Shown: positions 1 through 8,321 of the stretch, piece after piece
Layout of the letters: every line of letters starts with the position of its first letter
How positions within the stretch are numbered: the stretch's first letter is position 1
Source: JBGAWK01 sp044227665
Lineage (GTDB): Bacteria > Bacteroidota > Bacteroidia > Chitinophagales > JADIYW01
NCBI GenBank assembly: GCA_044227665.1
Contig: JBGAWK010000047.1
Span: 1 to 18,797 of the forward strand
Direction of reading: 5' to 3'
DNA: 18,797 nucleotides
The notes under the pieces: model-generated
Seen by the model: only the letters and a program-made list of their open reading frames with translations
Databases searched by the model: none
What the model was told of the DNA's origin: nothing
Program-made: the position numbers and the translations under genes

Positions 1-3000
1 GTAGCATTTACACCTAATGTATCCATAAAAATTATACCGTTGCAACTATCTATACATGTAGTATAAGTAGTATCACAAACATATTTACAACCGTATACTG
101 GTGAATAACAACCAGTTGTAGGTGGTTGTGTTTGATAAAAACAACCACAAGGTGTAGGTATTGTAGTAGTATTTAAATTTGGATCATCTGTAATATATAC
201 ACAAGTAACACCAGATGGAGGGTAAATAGTTAAAATACTTCCATTGCATTTTCCTGTAAATGTTCCAGCTCCTAAACCATTAAGATAGGTTAGTAATTGG
301 GCTAGTGCTATTGAACAAGAACTGGTATTTAGTGGAGGGCAAGTTCCCGAAGGGCAATTATATAGATAATAGCCATTTTGCATTATCCCTAACAAATAAG
401 CAGGATTAGGGAGAGTATTTAAATTAATATTTATTGAATCTAAGCAAAGACTATCACAATCAATATCGATAGCGTTTTCGTCTCTAACTACAACAGAATA
501 TGTAGTACCTAAAGGTAATCCTTTCACACAGCTATCAGGATAAGCTGTAGTAAACTTCATTTGAGGAAAACCTGGTTTATTTATAGTCCAATCATAACGA
601 ATATTGGTACTTGAGCCACCCACCATTTCTGCACAAGCCCAACCATTAGTTGAATCTTTACATGTAGGTTTTATATAACAAAAGACATCAATTGAGTTTG
701 ATGAACTATCTGGCACATAAATATAAGCAGAGGCAGGGCAGCCGCCACAGTTTACAGTAATAGTATGCGTACCACTATGCACTAATATATATTTACAAGA
801 AGATCCATTATATACAGTAGTCGGTACACCATCAACAAGAATTGGACATAAAGTATCACTAGCTGTTACACAAACTTTACCATATCCACCACAAACTCTT
901 ACAGCTTCTAATAATGAAATACTAATGGATGGTGTTGGAATAAATGTAACCGTAGCAGTAGTAGTTCCTGAACAACCCCATTTATCCGTGACAGTGACTT
1001 CAAATTCATAAACTGTGTTTACATTAGCACCACTAATATTAATACATTCCGTATTATTAGCACCCAGAATTATTCCCCCAGGTGTCAAAGAAGTCCATTG
1101 AATTGATTGAATATCAGATGGGTCTACTAATCCATAATTTACACATATTGAAGTATTAAATGGACCTATGCTTCCATTCACACATACAGCTTTTTGAGTA
1201 GCATCTACAGGAATTTCATCATAAAAATTAATTGAAATATTTTTAGTAGTAAAACATGTGCTATCAGCTGAATCGTCAGTAACTTTTACTGTAAAATCTA
1301 ATGAATTTGGTGGATTAGGACATGAAACTGAAGGTGGTATGACAGTTATACAAGAGCCATTAGGGTTATTATAAAAATATCCACCACATGCAGGATAAGG
1401 TAATGTATTTGGAATTAGAGGCAAATTACCTGTCCATGAGTAAGTAAATGTAGGATCATTACTACCATAAGTGGCATTGGCACAAAGGATAATAGGATCA
1501 CTATAAAGGCGACATAAATAAGTGCCAGGATTAGCTGAAACGGTTACATTTGCTCCTTCACTAATAGTAACTGTTTTAGTACGTTTACAACCTGATTCCA
1601 CAGATTCTACTTCTATAGTATAGATTCCTCCTGGAAGGTTTTGCCCACACAGAGAATTTCCATTCATATTAAAGATTGCATTAATAAGATCTGGGCAACC
1701 TGTGCCTGCTCCTGAAATTGCACCAGGCTGTGTACCTGGCACAGCTACTATGCCAGACATAGTAACAATTCCACAAGAACCTTGGTATTTTATAGATACA
1801 TTAAACGCTTGAGGTAATGCAGCAGCTGGCTCATTACCTATATTTACACAAAACTGTCCAGTTGGAGCAGAGCATCTACTGTTTTTAATATTACTTGTAG
1901 TTAAAGTAAACCCTCCTCCGTCAAGATGTATACACAAAGATGTTTTACAACCATCAGGTGCAGTAATTTCCACTGCATATATTCCAGCTGGAAGACCTGT
2001 AATACAAGGTACACCATTAGGACCCGTGATAGCTACACCATCGCCCGAATATTGAGTCATTATACTATATGATGAGCCAGGTTGACCTGGGATACCATTA
2101 AATTCATACCATACAAAATCATAACCATTAAAATTACCTCCCGATGTTGGTGAGAAACAAATTGAACCATCATTTCCATTACAAGGTTTTATTACATCAT
2201 AATTAAATGGGCTTGTAATATTTATAAATGCTTCTGATATTTTACAACCGCCATTAGAAGCAGAAATATTCATTAAAGATCTAGCTAGACCTGAAACATT
2301 TATAGTAATAACACCATCGCCATCTGCATCACAAGCAGTTCCGTTATAATATGTTAGGGGATTAAATGGAGGCCCATTAGTAGTACCATTTGCATTAACA
2401 TTTAAACATGTACCTGGCACACCTGGACTATAAGTAATTGTTATTATTCCCTCTCCATCATTTTTATCACAAGATGGGGCTTTTGTTAATTCAAAATCTA
2501 TAGATATTAAATTGAATATTTCTGGAGTATATGAAATACATTTTTCACATCCTTTTGAATCCTTAACACACACAGTTACATTTCCTGGATATGCCATATA
2601 AATTGGATTAGAAGGTGATACTGTTAATACACCACCAGATCCTGACATAGACATACCATTAATAGTCCATGAATAAGGACCTGTACCGCCAGAAGCTGTA
2701 AATGTAGCATCTAATGCCACAACACCTGAAGTACCAACCAAACAAGTAGGATTATCACTATAGCTAATATTAATATTAGGATTTGTATTTATAATTGTAA
2801 AAGAAACTGTATAAGTACAACCAACAGCATCTGTTATATTGAGGGTATATAATCCTGGTGCTAAACCAGTTCTATCATCAGGATTATTAGTACCCGGTAT
2901 ATCAGTCCAATCATATGTATAAGGTGCAGTTCCGCCTACAACTGTATTTATTGTAATACTACCATTATTATTTCCACATTGAGCATTAGTAGAACTACCT

Positions 3001-4148
3001 GTAGTACCTGTAATACCTGTACTACCATTTATTGTAAATGTTTCTTCATAAGTACATTTTTTAGAATCTGATATAGTTAGAGTATAAGTACCTGGTGCTA
3101 GTCCACTTACAGATTGTGGATCACTACTTCCTGATAAGTGAGACCAATCAAATGTATATGGTGCAGTGCCACCTACTACGGTATTAATTGTAATAGAACC
3201 ATTATCTAATCCACAAGTTGTATTATTTAGACTTCCTGTAGTTCCTGTAATTCCATTTGAACTTCCAATAGATTGTGTAAATGTAATTGAGCATCCATTT
3301 GCATCAGTAATTGTAACTGTATAATCACCAGGAGCCAAATCACTTACAGACTGTGGATTATTAGTACCTGCTAAATGAGACCAATCAAAATTATATGGTG
3401 CCGTCCCACCTGTTACTGTAAAAATATTTATTTGACCATTATTCTGACCACAAGTTGTATTTATCGTATTTCCTGACGTTCTGATATCAGTAAATAAAAT
3501 AGTAATATCTTCACAACAACCATCGCAACAAACAGTAATCGTATATGTACCTGATTTTACAGTATTATCAATTGTAATTGTTGAATCTAATGATGTAAAG
3601 CCTGCAGGAAGTGTGTAATTTGGATTTACACAACTCAGACCCTCAAGTTTAAAACTAGTATTTTCAGCGCTTCTGCAAATAATTAAATTATTACTTCCAG
3701 AATATACATTGCCAGAAGAACTAATCATCATTGTTAACGTATCACAAAAAGTTTTTCCTTCTATTGTACAGCAATTTACAAAAGTATAAATACTATCAAG
3801 TGTATAATTATACAATACATATACTCCATCACCTTTTGTATTAAAGCTAGAAGTCCTACCATCCCCTTTAATACCAATTTCGCCATCGCTGATAGAGGAA
3901 AATCCCCCCTTTCCATCACTAACTAATAATGTCCAATTCGTTGTTTTACATAAAGTACTTGGTGGCAATGTAAATTTGATTGAATCATTTATTTTAGATC
4001 CACATAATATTAAATCAGACTTGCCAATACCGTCACCACCTCCTTTCTGAGCAAATGCATAATTTGAAGTATTGAAAATGAAAAAGCCAATTAACAATAC
4101 TTTAACAAAAAGGAAAGTACGATTTAGCATATTAGGTAGTGAATTCAT
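1..4148 (-). CDS. Giant secreted cysteine-rich protein with SprB-like repeats (5' part only; C-terminus beyond left edge)
   Basis: One frame is open from position 4259 to base 1 with no stop, about 1380 residues after the chosen start. A signal peptide (about residues 1-34: short polar start, hydrophobic VLLIGFFIF stretch, cleavage near AFA|Q) supports starting at 4148; in-frame ATGs at 4259, 4208 and 4130 are alternatives, and 4259 would put a polar stretch of 37 residues before the same signal. The mature part is beta-rich, Gly/Thr/Asn/Ser-rich and holds about 70 Cys. Bases about 2520-3452 encode four tandem repeats with a GGTAPYTFDWSHL / LAPGTYTLTISD pattern, typical of SprB-like repeats in cell-surface adhesins of gliding Bacteroidota. 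Later segments repeat the LPAGIYAVEIT and TVTDKWGCS themes. A type IX sorting domain would be expected at the C-terminus, which is not in the window. I infer a surface-exposed or released adhesin; the exact role is unknown. Confidence 0.85.
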   Translation of the reverse strand, partial: MNSLPNMLNRTFLFVKVLLIGFFIFNTSNYAFAQKGGGDGIGKSDLILCGSKINDSIKFTLPPSTLCKTTNWTLLVSDGKGGFSSISDGEIGIKGDGRTSSFNTKGDGVYVLYNYTLDSIYTFVNCCTIEGKTFCDTLTMMISSSGNVYSGSNNLIICRSAENTSFKLEGLSCVNPNYTLPAGFTSLDSTITIDNTVKSGTYTITVCCDGCCEDITILFTDIRTSGNTINTTCGQNNGQINIFTVTGGTAPYNFDWSHLAGTNNPQSVSDLAPGDYTVTITDANGCSITFTQSIGSSNGITGTTGSLNNTTCGLDNGSITINTVVGGTAPYTFDWSHLSGSSDPQSVSGLAPGTYTLTISDSKKCTYEETFTINGSTGITGTTGSSTNAQCGNNNGSITINTVVGGTAPYTYDWTDIPGTNNPDDRTGLAPGLYTLNITDAVGCTYTVSFTIINTNPNINISYSDNPTCLVGTSGVVALDATFTASGGTGPYSWTINGMSMSGSGGVLTVSPSNPIYMAYPGNVTVCVKDSKGCEKCISYTPEIFNLISIDFELTKAPSCDKNDGEGIITITYSPGVPGTCLNVNANGTTNGPPFNPLTYYNGTACDADGDGVITINVSGLARSLMNISASNGGCKISEAFINITSPFNYDVIKPCNGNDGSICFSPTSGGNFNGYDFVWYEFNGIPGQPGSSYSIMTQYSGDGVAITGPNGVPCITGLPAGIYAVEITAPDGCKTSLCIHLDGGGFTLTTSNIKNSRCSAPTGQFCVNIGNEPAAALPQAFNVSIKYQGSCGIVTMSGIVAVPGTQPGAISGAGTGCPDLINAIFNMNGNSLCGQNLPGGIYTIEVESVESGCKRTKTVTISEGANVTVSANPGTYLCRLYSDPIILCANATYGSNDPTFTYSWTGNLPLIPNTLPYPACGGYFYNNPNGSCITVIPPSVSCPNPPNSLDFTVKVTDDSADSTCFTTKNISINFYDEIPVDATQKAVCVNGSIGPFNTSICVNYGLVDPSDIQSIQWTSLTPGGIILGANNTECINISGANVNTVYEFEVTVTDKWGCSGTTTATVTFIPTPSISISLLEAVRVCGGYGKVCVTASDTLCPILVDGVPTTVYNGSSCKYILVHSGTHTITVNCGGCPASAYIYVPDSSSNSIDVFCYIKPTCKDSTNGWACAEMVGGSSTNIRYDWTINKPGFPQMKFTTAYPDSCVKGLPLGTTYSVVVRDENAIDIDCDSLCLDSININLNTLPNPAYLLGIMQNGYYLYNCPSGTCPPLNTSSCSIALAQLLTYLNGLGAGTFTGKCNGSILTIYPPSGVTCVYITDDPNLNTTTIPTPCGCFYQTQPPTTGCYSPVYGCKYVCDTTYTTCIDSCNGIIFMDTLGVNA
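2520..3452 (-). repeat. Four in-frame tandem SprB-like repeats, about 79 codons each
   Basis: The Cys codon that opens each unit lies at 3450-3452, 3213-3215, 2976-2978 and 2742-2744, giving spacings of 237, 237 and 234 bases (79, 79, 78 codons). Each unit has the order Cys, polar NNG-S/Q-I, GGTxPY, an aromatic-Asp/Thr-Trp segment, LAPGxYT, then a GC or KC pair. Units 2 and 3 are also very similar as DNA, with shared blocks around the GGTAPYT codons, which suggests fairly recent duplication. Unit 4 keeps GGTGPYSW and DSKGC but is otherwise diverged. Confidence 0.85.
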
Positions 4149-4324
4149 ATCAGATTTTTTATGTTCTAATTCTTTACAAATAGGTTGATTATTATGGCTA
4201 TTATTCATTACGAATAATAATTTACTTAAATTTTTATAGTGTAAATTATTGTATTCCATATACTTATATTAGTTTAAATTAGTATTTTGCCAATAAGAAA
4301 CTATAGACTTATTAACATACAGGG

Positions 4325-4356
4325 CAAATTTAAGATAAAATGTTAATAACCGCAAA
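4325..4356 (-). promoter_or_regulatory. Putative Bacteroidota-type promoter of the giant secreted protein gene
   Basis: On the minus strand a TAAATTTG box (4325-4332) matches the TAnnTTTG -7 consensus of the Bacteroidota primary sigma factor exactly. A TTTG (4353-4356) lies 20 bases upstream, where the -33 element is expected. Transcription would start near 4318, upstream of all candidate start codons. The region is very AT-rich, so chance matches are possible. Confidence 0.5.
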
Positions 4357-4516
4357 TAATATTGAATATATAATTAAATATCAATAAGATTTGATAGATT
4401 TTTAAATCAACAAATTAAACATAATCTTGTCACGCAAGATAATAGATGGAATTTCTGACAGATAAGTTCCTAATCAAAAATGAATAAATTATTATCAAAA
4501 ATATTCATTAACAAAA

Positions 4517-4553
4517 TCGCTCGTTTATTGATTAATAATCAATAAACGAGCGA
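4517..4553 (-). terminator. Rho-independent terminator downstream of pckA
   Basis: A perfect inverted repeat pairs 4517-4534 with 4536-4553 (18 bp, with the innermost AT pairs probably opening to form the loop). The outer half of the stem is GC-richer (TCGCTCG). On the minus strand it is followed directly by TTTTGTTAATG, a U-rich tract. It lies about 50 bases after the pckA stop, so it ends pckA and separates it from the next gene on the same strand. Confidence 0.85.
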
Positions 4554-4603
4554 ATAAATATTAAAAGATTATTTTTTACGTAAGATATAGTGGAAATATT
4601 AAT

Positions 4604-6205
4604 TTAGCCTCTAGGGGCAGCACTTAGGATGCTTTCACTTGCCAATGAAGAATATTTCTCAAAATTCTCATTAAACTTAATTGCCAATTCTCTTGCCTTT
4701 TGGTCATAAGCATTTTTATCTGCCCATGTATTTCTAGGGTTCAGGATTTCAGAAGGAACACTAGGACATTGATTAGGGATATGAAACCCAAAGATAGGTA
4801 ATTCCTCATACGACACATTATCAAGTTCCCCATTAAGTGCTGCAGTGATTAACGCTCTAGTATATTTAAGACTCATACGACTACCTACACCATAAGCTCC
4901 GCCAGTCATGCCTGTATTTATCAGCCACACATTAGCTCCCGACTGCTTTATCTTATTACCTAGCATCTCTGCATAACGAGTAGGGTGCAAAGGAAGGAAG
5001 GCAGCACCAAAGCAAGCCGAAAATGTGGTCTGAGGTTCCGTCACTCCAGCTTCTGTGCCAGCTACTTTTGATGTATATCCGCTAATAAAAAGATACATAG
5101 CCTGATTTTCTGTAAGCTTAGAGATTGGAGGTAATACGCCAAAGGCATCATAAGACAAGAAGAAAATGTTCTTAGGTATTGCCCCTATTGATGGCTCTGC
5201 TATATTATTGATATGATACAAGGGATATGAGACCCTTGTATTTTCGGTACGTGATATATCTGTATAATCTACCTTAGATGTATCAGGGAAAAACCCTATA
5301 TTTTCCAAGATAGCACCTTTCTTTATTGCTCCATAAATATCTGGTTCTTTTTCTTCCGAAAGATCTACACATTTGGCATAGCATCCACCTTCGAAATTAA
5401 ATACTCCTGCATCACTCCAGCCATGTTCATCGTCGCCTATCAATTTCCTGTTAGGATCTGCTGAAAGTGTGGTCTTACCTGTTCCAGACAATCCGAAGAA
5501 CAATGCTGTATCTCCATCTTTACCAATATTGGCAGAACAGTGCATAGAAAGTACATTTCTGTCATGCGGCAATACAAAGTTCAGCACTGTAAATATTCCT
5601 TTCTTTATTTCTCCTGTATATGCGCTTCCGCCTATCAGGATAATTTTTTTAGTGAAATTTATAATGGAAAAGTTATCCTGACGCGTACCATCTACAGCCG
5701 GATTTGCATGATAGGAAGGTGCATTGAGTATAAGCCAGTCGTTTTGGAAATTATTGATTTCATCATCACTTAGCCTTATAAACATATTATCCGCAAACAA
5801 ACTTGCCCAAGGGGTTTCTGTGACCACTCTTACCTTTAGCGTATAATTATCATCCGCACATGCTTTCACATCACGTACAAATATTTGATCTTTAGTATCT
5901 AAATAGGCAATCACCTTTTGCATCAAAGCATCAAACTTATCAGCAGGATAAGGTTGATTGATAGCATTCCAATCTACTGCATTCTCAGTGATGGCATCTT
6001 TTACAGAAAACTTATCCTTGGGAGATCTGCCTGTAAACTTTCCTGTGTCTATACATATTGCCCCAGTATCGTTAAGGACACCTAAGCCCATATCTAAAGT
6101 TTTCTGAATTAAAGTATCGCGGTCTAAGTTCCAAAGTGCTGTGGTCGTGGAGAAACCTAACTGAGCAAGTGAAGCATCAGGATTTTTCTTTCCTATTTCT
6201 TGCAT
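4604..6205 (-). CDS. pckA: Phosphoenolpyruvate carboxykinase (ATP)
   Basis: Catalyses oxaloacetate + ATP to PEP + CO2 + ADP in the cytoplasm, the entry step of gluconeogenesis; in some anaerobic bacteria it runs in reverse for CO2 fixation. The 533-residue protein has every hallmark of the ATP-dependent family: GRSPKDKF (59-66, oxaloacetate-binding Arg), the Lys at GEIKKG and His222 that ligate Mn, the P-loop GLSGTGKT (238-245), the kinase-2 motif LIGDDEHGW (255-263), NTRVSYP (Arg near 324) and the C-terminal TGMTGGAYGVGSRM segment. An in-frame ATG at 6259 would add 18 residues, but that extension covers a promoter-like TATTTTTG box at 6225-6232 and is unlike the family N-terminus, so I chose 6205. 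A strong terminator follows. The gap of 129 bases from the upstream gene and the box suggest separate transcription. Confidence 0.97.
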   Translation of the reverse strand: MQEIGKKNPDASLAQLGFSTTTALWNLDRDTLIQKTLDMGLGVLNDTGAICIDTGKFTGRSPKDKFSVKDAITENAVDWNAINQPYPADKFDALMQKVIAYLDTKDQIFVRDVKACADDNYTLKVRVVTETPWASLFADNMFIRLSDDEINNFQNDWLILNAPSYHANPAVDGTRQDNFSIINFTKKIILIGGSAYTGEIKKGIFTVLNFVLPHDRNVLSMHCSANIGKDGDTALFFGLSGTGKTTLSADPNRKLIGDDEHGWSDAGVFNFEGGCYAKCVDLSEEKEPDIYGAIKKGAILENIGFFPDTSKVDYTDISRTENTRVSYPLYHINNIAEPSIGAIPKNIFFLSYDAFGVLPPISKLTENQAMYLFISGYTSKVAGTEAGVTEPQTTFSACFGAAFLPLHPTRYAEMLGNKIKQSGANVWLINTGMTGGAYGVGSRMSLKYTRALITAALNGELDNVSYEELPIFGFHIPNQCPSVPSEILNPRNTWADKNAYDQKARELAIKFNENFEKYSSLASESILSAAPRG

Positions 6206-6224
6206 GATGTATTCAAAATTTTTG

Positions 6225-6232
6225 CAAAAATA
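6225..6232 (-). promoter_or_regulatory. Putative -7 promoter box of pckA
   Basis: TATTTTTG on the minus strand fits the TAnnTTTG consensus and lies 19 bases upstream of the preferred pckA ATG, giving a short leader. The nearest TTG upstream (6257-6259) is 24 bases away, longer than the usual spacing of about 19-21. A perfect 7-bp palindrome (6230-6247) overlaps its upstream edge. Confidence 0.4.
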
Positions 6233-6247
6233 AGTATAATTACTTAT
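6230..6247. promoter_or_regulatory. Palindrome at the pckA promoter, possible operator
   Basis: ATAAGTA-TAAT-TACTTAT is a perfect inverted repeat with 7-bp arms (6230-6236 and 6241-6247). It overlaps two bases of the pckA -7 box and fills the adjacent spacer, a natural site for a dimeric regulator. Its AT-richness means it could also be chance. Confidence 0.3.
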
Positions 6248-6334
6248 AGATATTTTCAAGCCCTACATCTATATCTTTATTAATTTGTTAAACCCCCGCA
6301 ATAAGCTGCTTGAACATGCCGAAAATGGCAATTC

Positions 6335-7714
6335 TTAATTAGCTATTTTTATAAAGTACTCTCTAAAAATTTTATCTGTGATATTATTATAGCCCTTGGA
6401 TAGTAGTATTCCATTTTTATCTAATACAAACACGTTACTATATTTTACATTCCAATAGAAACCTATATTCCAATTTTTATCCTCTGTATATAAGTAAACG
6501 GCTTCAAAACCCTTGTACTTCCGTTGTGCCATTTCTGCATCAAAGAATCGTCTTCCAGATTCATTAATGCAAACCATTAGATATACTACATTCATTGTAT
6601 CCATCCTATATTTCACATATCCTTTATGCTGTTTTGACAATCTATATAGGTCATTCTGAATATTGCCATCAATAAAGTGAAGTACAAAATATTGGGCATC
6701 TTTATAATCTGCGAAATTTTTCAAGTTCCCACTAGAATCCTTGAAATTTTTGAAGGGAAAAACTTCTCCGATAGGAAGTGTACCAATCTTAGAGCCAAAC
6801 TCTGTTAAGAATGTCCTATCTAATGGTGTTTGCCAATTATATGCCATAGAACTAAAAAAATTGTTCCATGTCCATGTCATTAGTTTATCATTTTCAAATG
6901 TATCTCTAAAGAATACATTCTGAAATATATACTTACTAATAATTTCCATTTCTGAAGGATAATTGCCATAGTAATTTTTTACTTTCACCAGAAAACTTGC
7001 TGTAGTATCAAAACCTTGCTTTTGTTTCATAGTATTCCAAAACGCATACTGAAACGCCGAAGAAGAAAGCGTAATTTCGTCATGGATAAAAAGTTCATTT
7101 TCTTCGGGCATTTTGTAATAAAAATTAATGCCTTCTTGAAAATATGGGGAGAACTTGCTGCCAAAACCAGTAATATCGAAAGAAGGTACGATAGTATTAA
7201 TTTCTTTGCTTATCGCAGCAAAACTGCGAAGTATCTGTTCTTGTTGTGCAAAATCTGAGAGTGGAAATTTATAACTATTGTAGGCAGAAGAAACCTGAGA
7301 TTGATTTTTCAGCAAAGCAAAATATTCTTTGTTAATTTCAGACTTCCCAATATTCATTGACTTTACAGGGTCTTTAATGTCACATGTGAGTACTACATCT
7401 TTTTTATCATAAAGAAAATGCATAAAATAAGTATAGTTAACGACAATAGGCTCTCCAATAACTTGTATAGTCTTCAGATCATATAGTATAATACCATAAA
7501 TACCTTTTTCAGCAATTATCATATCCAGTGAAACCTTGCCTGATCTATCCAATTCTGCTGAGTCCAATATCCTGTATGTGTTGCCATAATATTGGATAAC
7601 CAAAATTCGGCTGCTTGAAAAATCAGAAATCGTTATATCAATTTTTTTAGCAAAACCATCCTTGGCTATAAATAAAAAAAATATGCAAATTATTAGTGTA
7701 AAAGGAACTCTCAT
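6335..7714 (-). CDS. Periplasmic thioredoxin-fold protein lacking CxxC (TlpA/AhpC-TSA-like)
   Basis: A 459-residue exported protein with a signal peptide (1-22, hydrophobic FTLIICIFFLFIA, cleavage near GFA|K). Residues about 23-110 resemble the beta-sandwich (DUF4369-like) domain that precedes TlpA-type thioredoxin domains in Bacteroidota; residues about 130-300 are helical; residues about 312-455 follow the TlpA pattern, with IGEVFPFKNFKDSSG before the first strand and VFVLDKNGILLSKG near the end. The strand that normally runs into WCxxC reads FVLHFIDGNIQND instead, and the only Cys outside the signal peptide are 111 and 382. It is therefore unlikely to be a thiol-disulfide reductase; a binding or chaperone role is possible. 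The start overlaps the ribE stop (ATGA), implying translational coupling. The family assignment is by pattern only. Confidence 0.8.
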   Translation of the reverse strand: MRVPFTLIICIFFLFIAKDGFAKKIDITISDFSSSRILVIQYYGNTYRILDSAELDRSGKVSLDMIIAEKGIYGIILYDLKTIQVIGEPIVVNYTYFMHFLYDKKDVVLTCDIKDPVKSMNIGKSEINKEYFALLKNQSQVSSAYNSYKFPLSDFAQQEQILRSFAAISKEINTIVPSFDITGFGSKFSPYFQEGINFYYKMPEENELFIHDEITLSSSAFQYAFWNTMKQKQGFDTTASFLVKVKNYYGNYPSEMEIISKYIFQNVFFRDTFENDKLMTWTWNNFFSSMAYNWQTPLDRTFLTEFGSKIGTLPIGEVFPFKNFKDSSGNLKNFADYKDAQYFVLHFIDGNIQNDLYRLSKQHKGYVKYRMDTMNVVYLMVCINESGRRFFDAEMAQRKYKGFEAVYLYTEDKNWNIGFYWNVKYSNVFVLDKNGILLSKGYNNITDKIFREYFIKIAN

Positions 7715-8316
7715 CCTCGTATGTTTTGCATATAATGAGGAATTAGGCTTTGGATGTATTTACCAATAATATCAAATTCGATATTCACGCTTTGACCAAC
7801 TAAATAGGAGCCAAATAATGTATTTTTATATGTATAAGGTATAATATTTACTGAAAATGAAAGTGTGTCTATATCTACTACTGTAAGGCTTACGCCATCA
7901 ATGCAAACAGATCCTTTTTTTACCAAAATAAAATCCGGTTTTACCTCAAATTTAAACCGAAAAGACCAACTCCCGTTGAGTGGAGTAATATCAACCAAAA
8001 TAGCCGTAGTATCCACATGCCCCTGTACCCAGTGACCGTCTAGTCTCGCTCCTGAGGTCATGGCACGTTCCAAGTTTAATTTTTCTCCTTTGGACCACGC
8101 AGCAACAGTAGTTTTGGCTATAGTCTCTTTAATAGCAGTAACCTTATATACCTCCTCAACTATATCTACTACCGTTAGGCAAATGCCATTATGAGATACG
8201 CTCTGATCTATCTTTAACGAGGGTGTAAAGACGCTCTTTACCCATACATCTATATTTGTTCCATTGGCATCTACAGACTGGATTTCAGCCATATTTTCTA
8301 TTATTCCTGTAAACAT
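7711..8316 (-). CDS. ribE: Riboflavin synthase alpha chain
   Basis: Dismutates two molecules of 6,7-dimethyl-8-ribityllumazine into riboflavin and the pyrimidinedione, the last step of riboflavin synthesis, in a cytoplasmic trimer. The 201-residue length is typical. The protein starts with the invariant MFTGI and shows two homologous lumazine-binding barrels (about 1-93 and 94-190): SHNGICLTV (41-49) in the first, GHWVQGHVD (94-102) at the junction, CIDGVSLTV (138-146) in the second, then IPYTYKNTLF and VNIEFDIIGKY. No other riboflavin genes are in the window. It lies 5 bases after the stop of a secreted-protein gene and overlaps the next gene by 4 bases, so the three are probably one transcript. 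Confidence 0.97.
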   Translation of the reverse strand: MFTGIIENMAEIQSVDANGTNIDVWVKSVFTPSLKIDQSVSHNGICLTVVDIVEEVYKVTAIKETIAKTTVAAWSKGEKLNLERAMTSGARLDGHWVQGHVDTTAILVDITPLNGSWSFRFKFEVKPDFILVKKGSVCIDGVSLTVVDIDTLSFSVNIIPYTYKNTLFGSYLVGQSVNIEFDIIGKYIQSLIPHYMQNIRG

Positions 8317-8321
8317 CCTCT

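Larger units (their letters stand above)
4149..4603. other. Intergenic region between pckA and the giant gene
   Basis: This AT-rich stretch holds the pckA terminator (4517-4553), the promoter-like pair at 4325-4356, and a possible coding extension of the giant gene up to 4259. It also has a 6-bp perfect inverted repeat, ATCTTG / CAAGAT at 4424-4429 and 4435-4440, and an 8-bp one, AATGAATA / TATTCATT at 4479-4486 and 4502-4509. I see no tRNA, no convincing small ORF and no mobile-element end here. Confidence 0.6.

Noticed and set aside
2520..3452. The regular repeats as a CRISPR array or a noncoding satellite
   Set aside because: The units are 237 bases long, remain in frame, and vary mainly in ways that keep the protein pattern; they are protein repeats.
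4479..4509. 8-bp inverted repeat AATGAATA / TATTCATT
   Set aside because: Entirely AT-rich with a 15-base loop in AT-rich intergenic DNA; expected by chance and not adjacent to a gene start.
6317..6330. Small hairpin TGCC-GAAAAT-GGCA after the thioredoxin-like gene, as a terminator before pckA
   Set aside because: Only 4 bp of stem and no U tract on the minus strand, so it is too weak to call.
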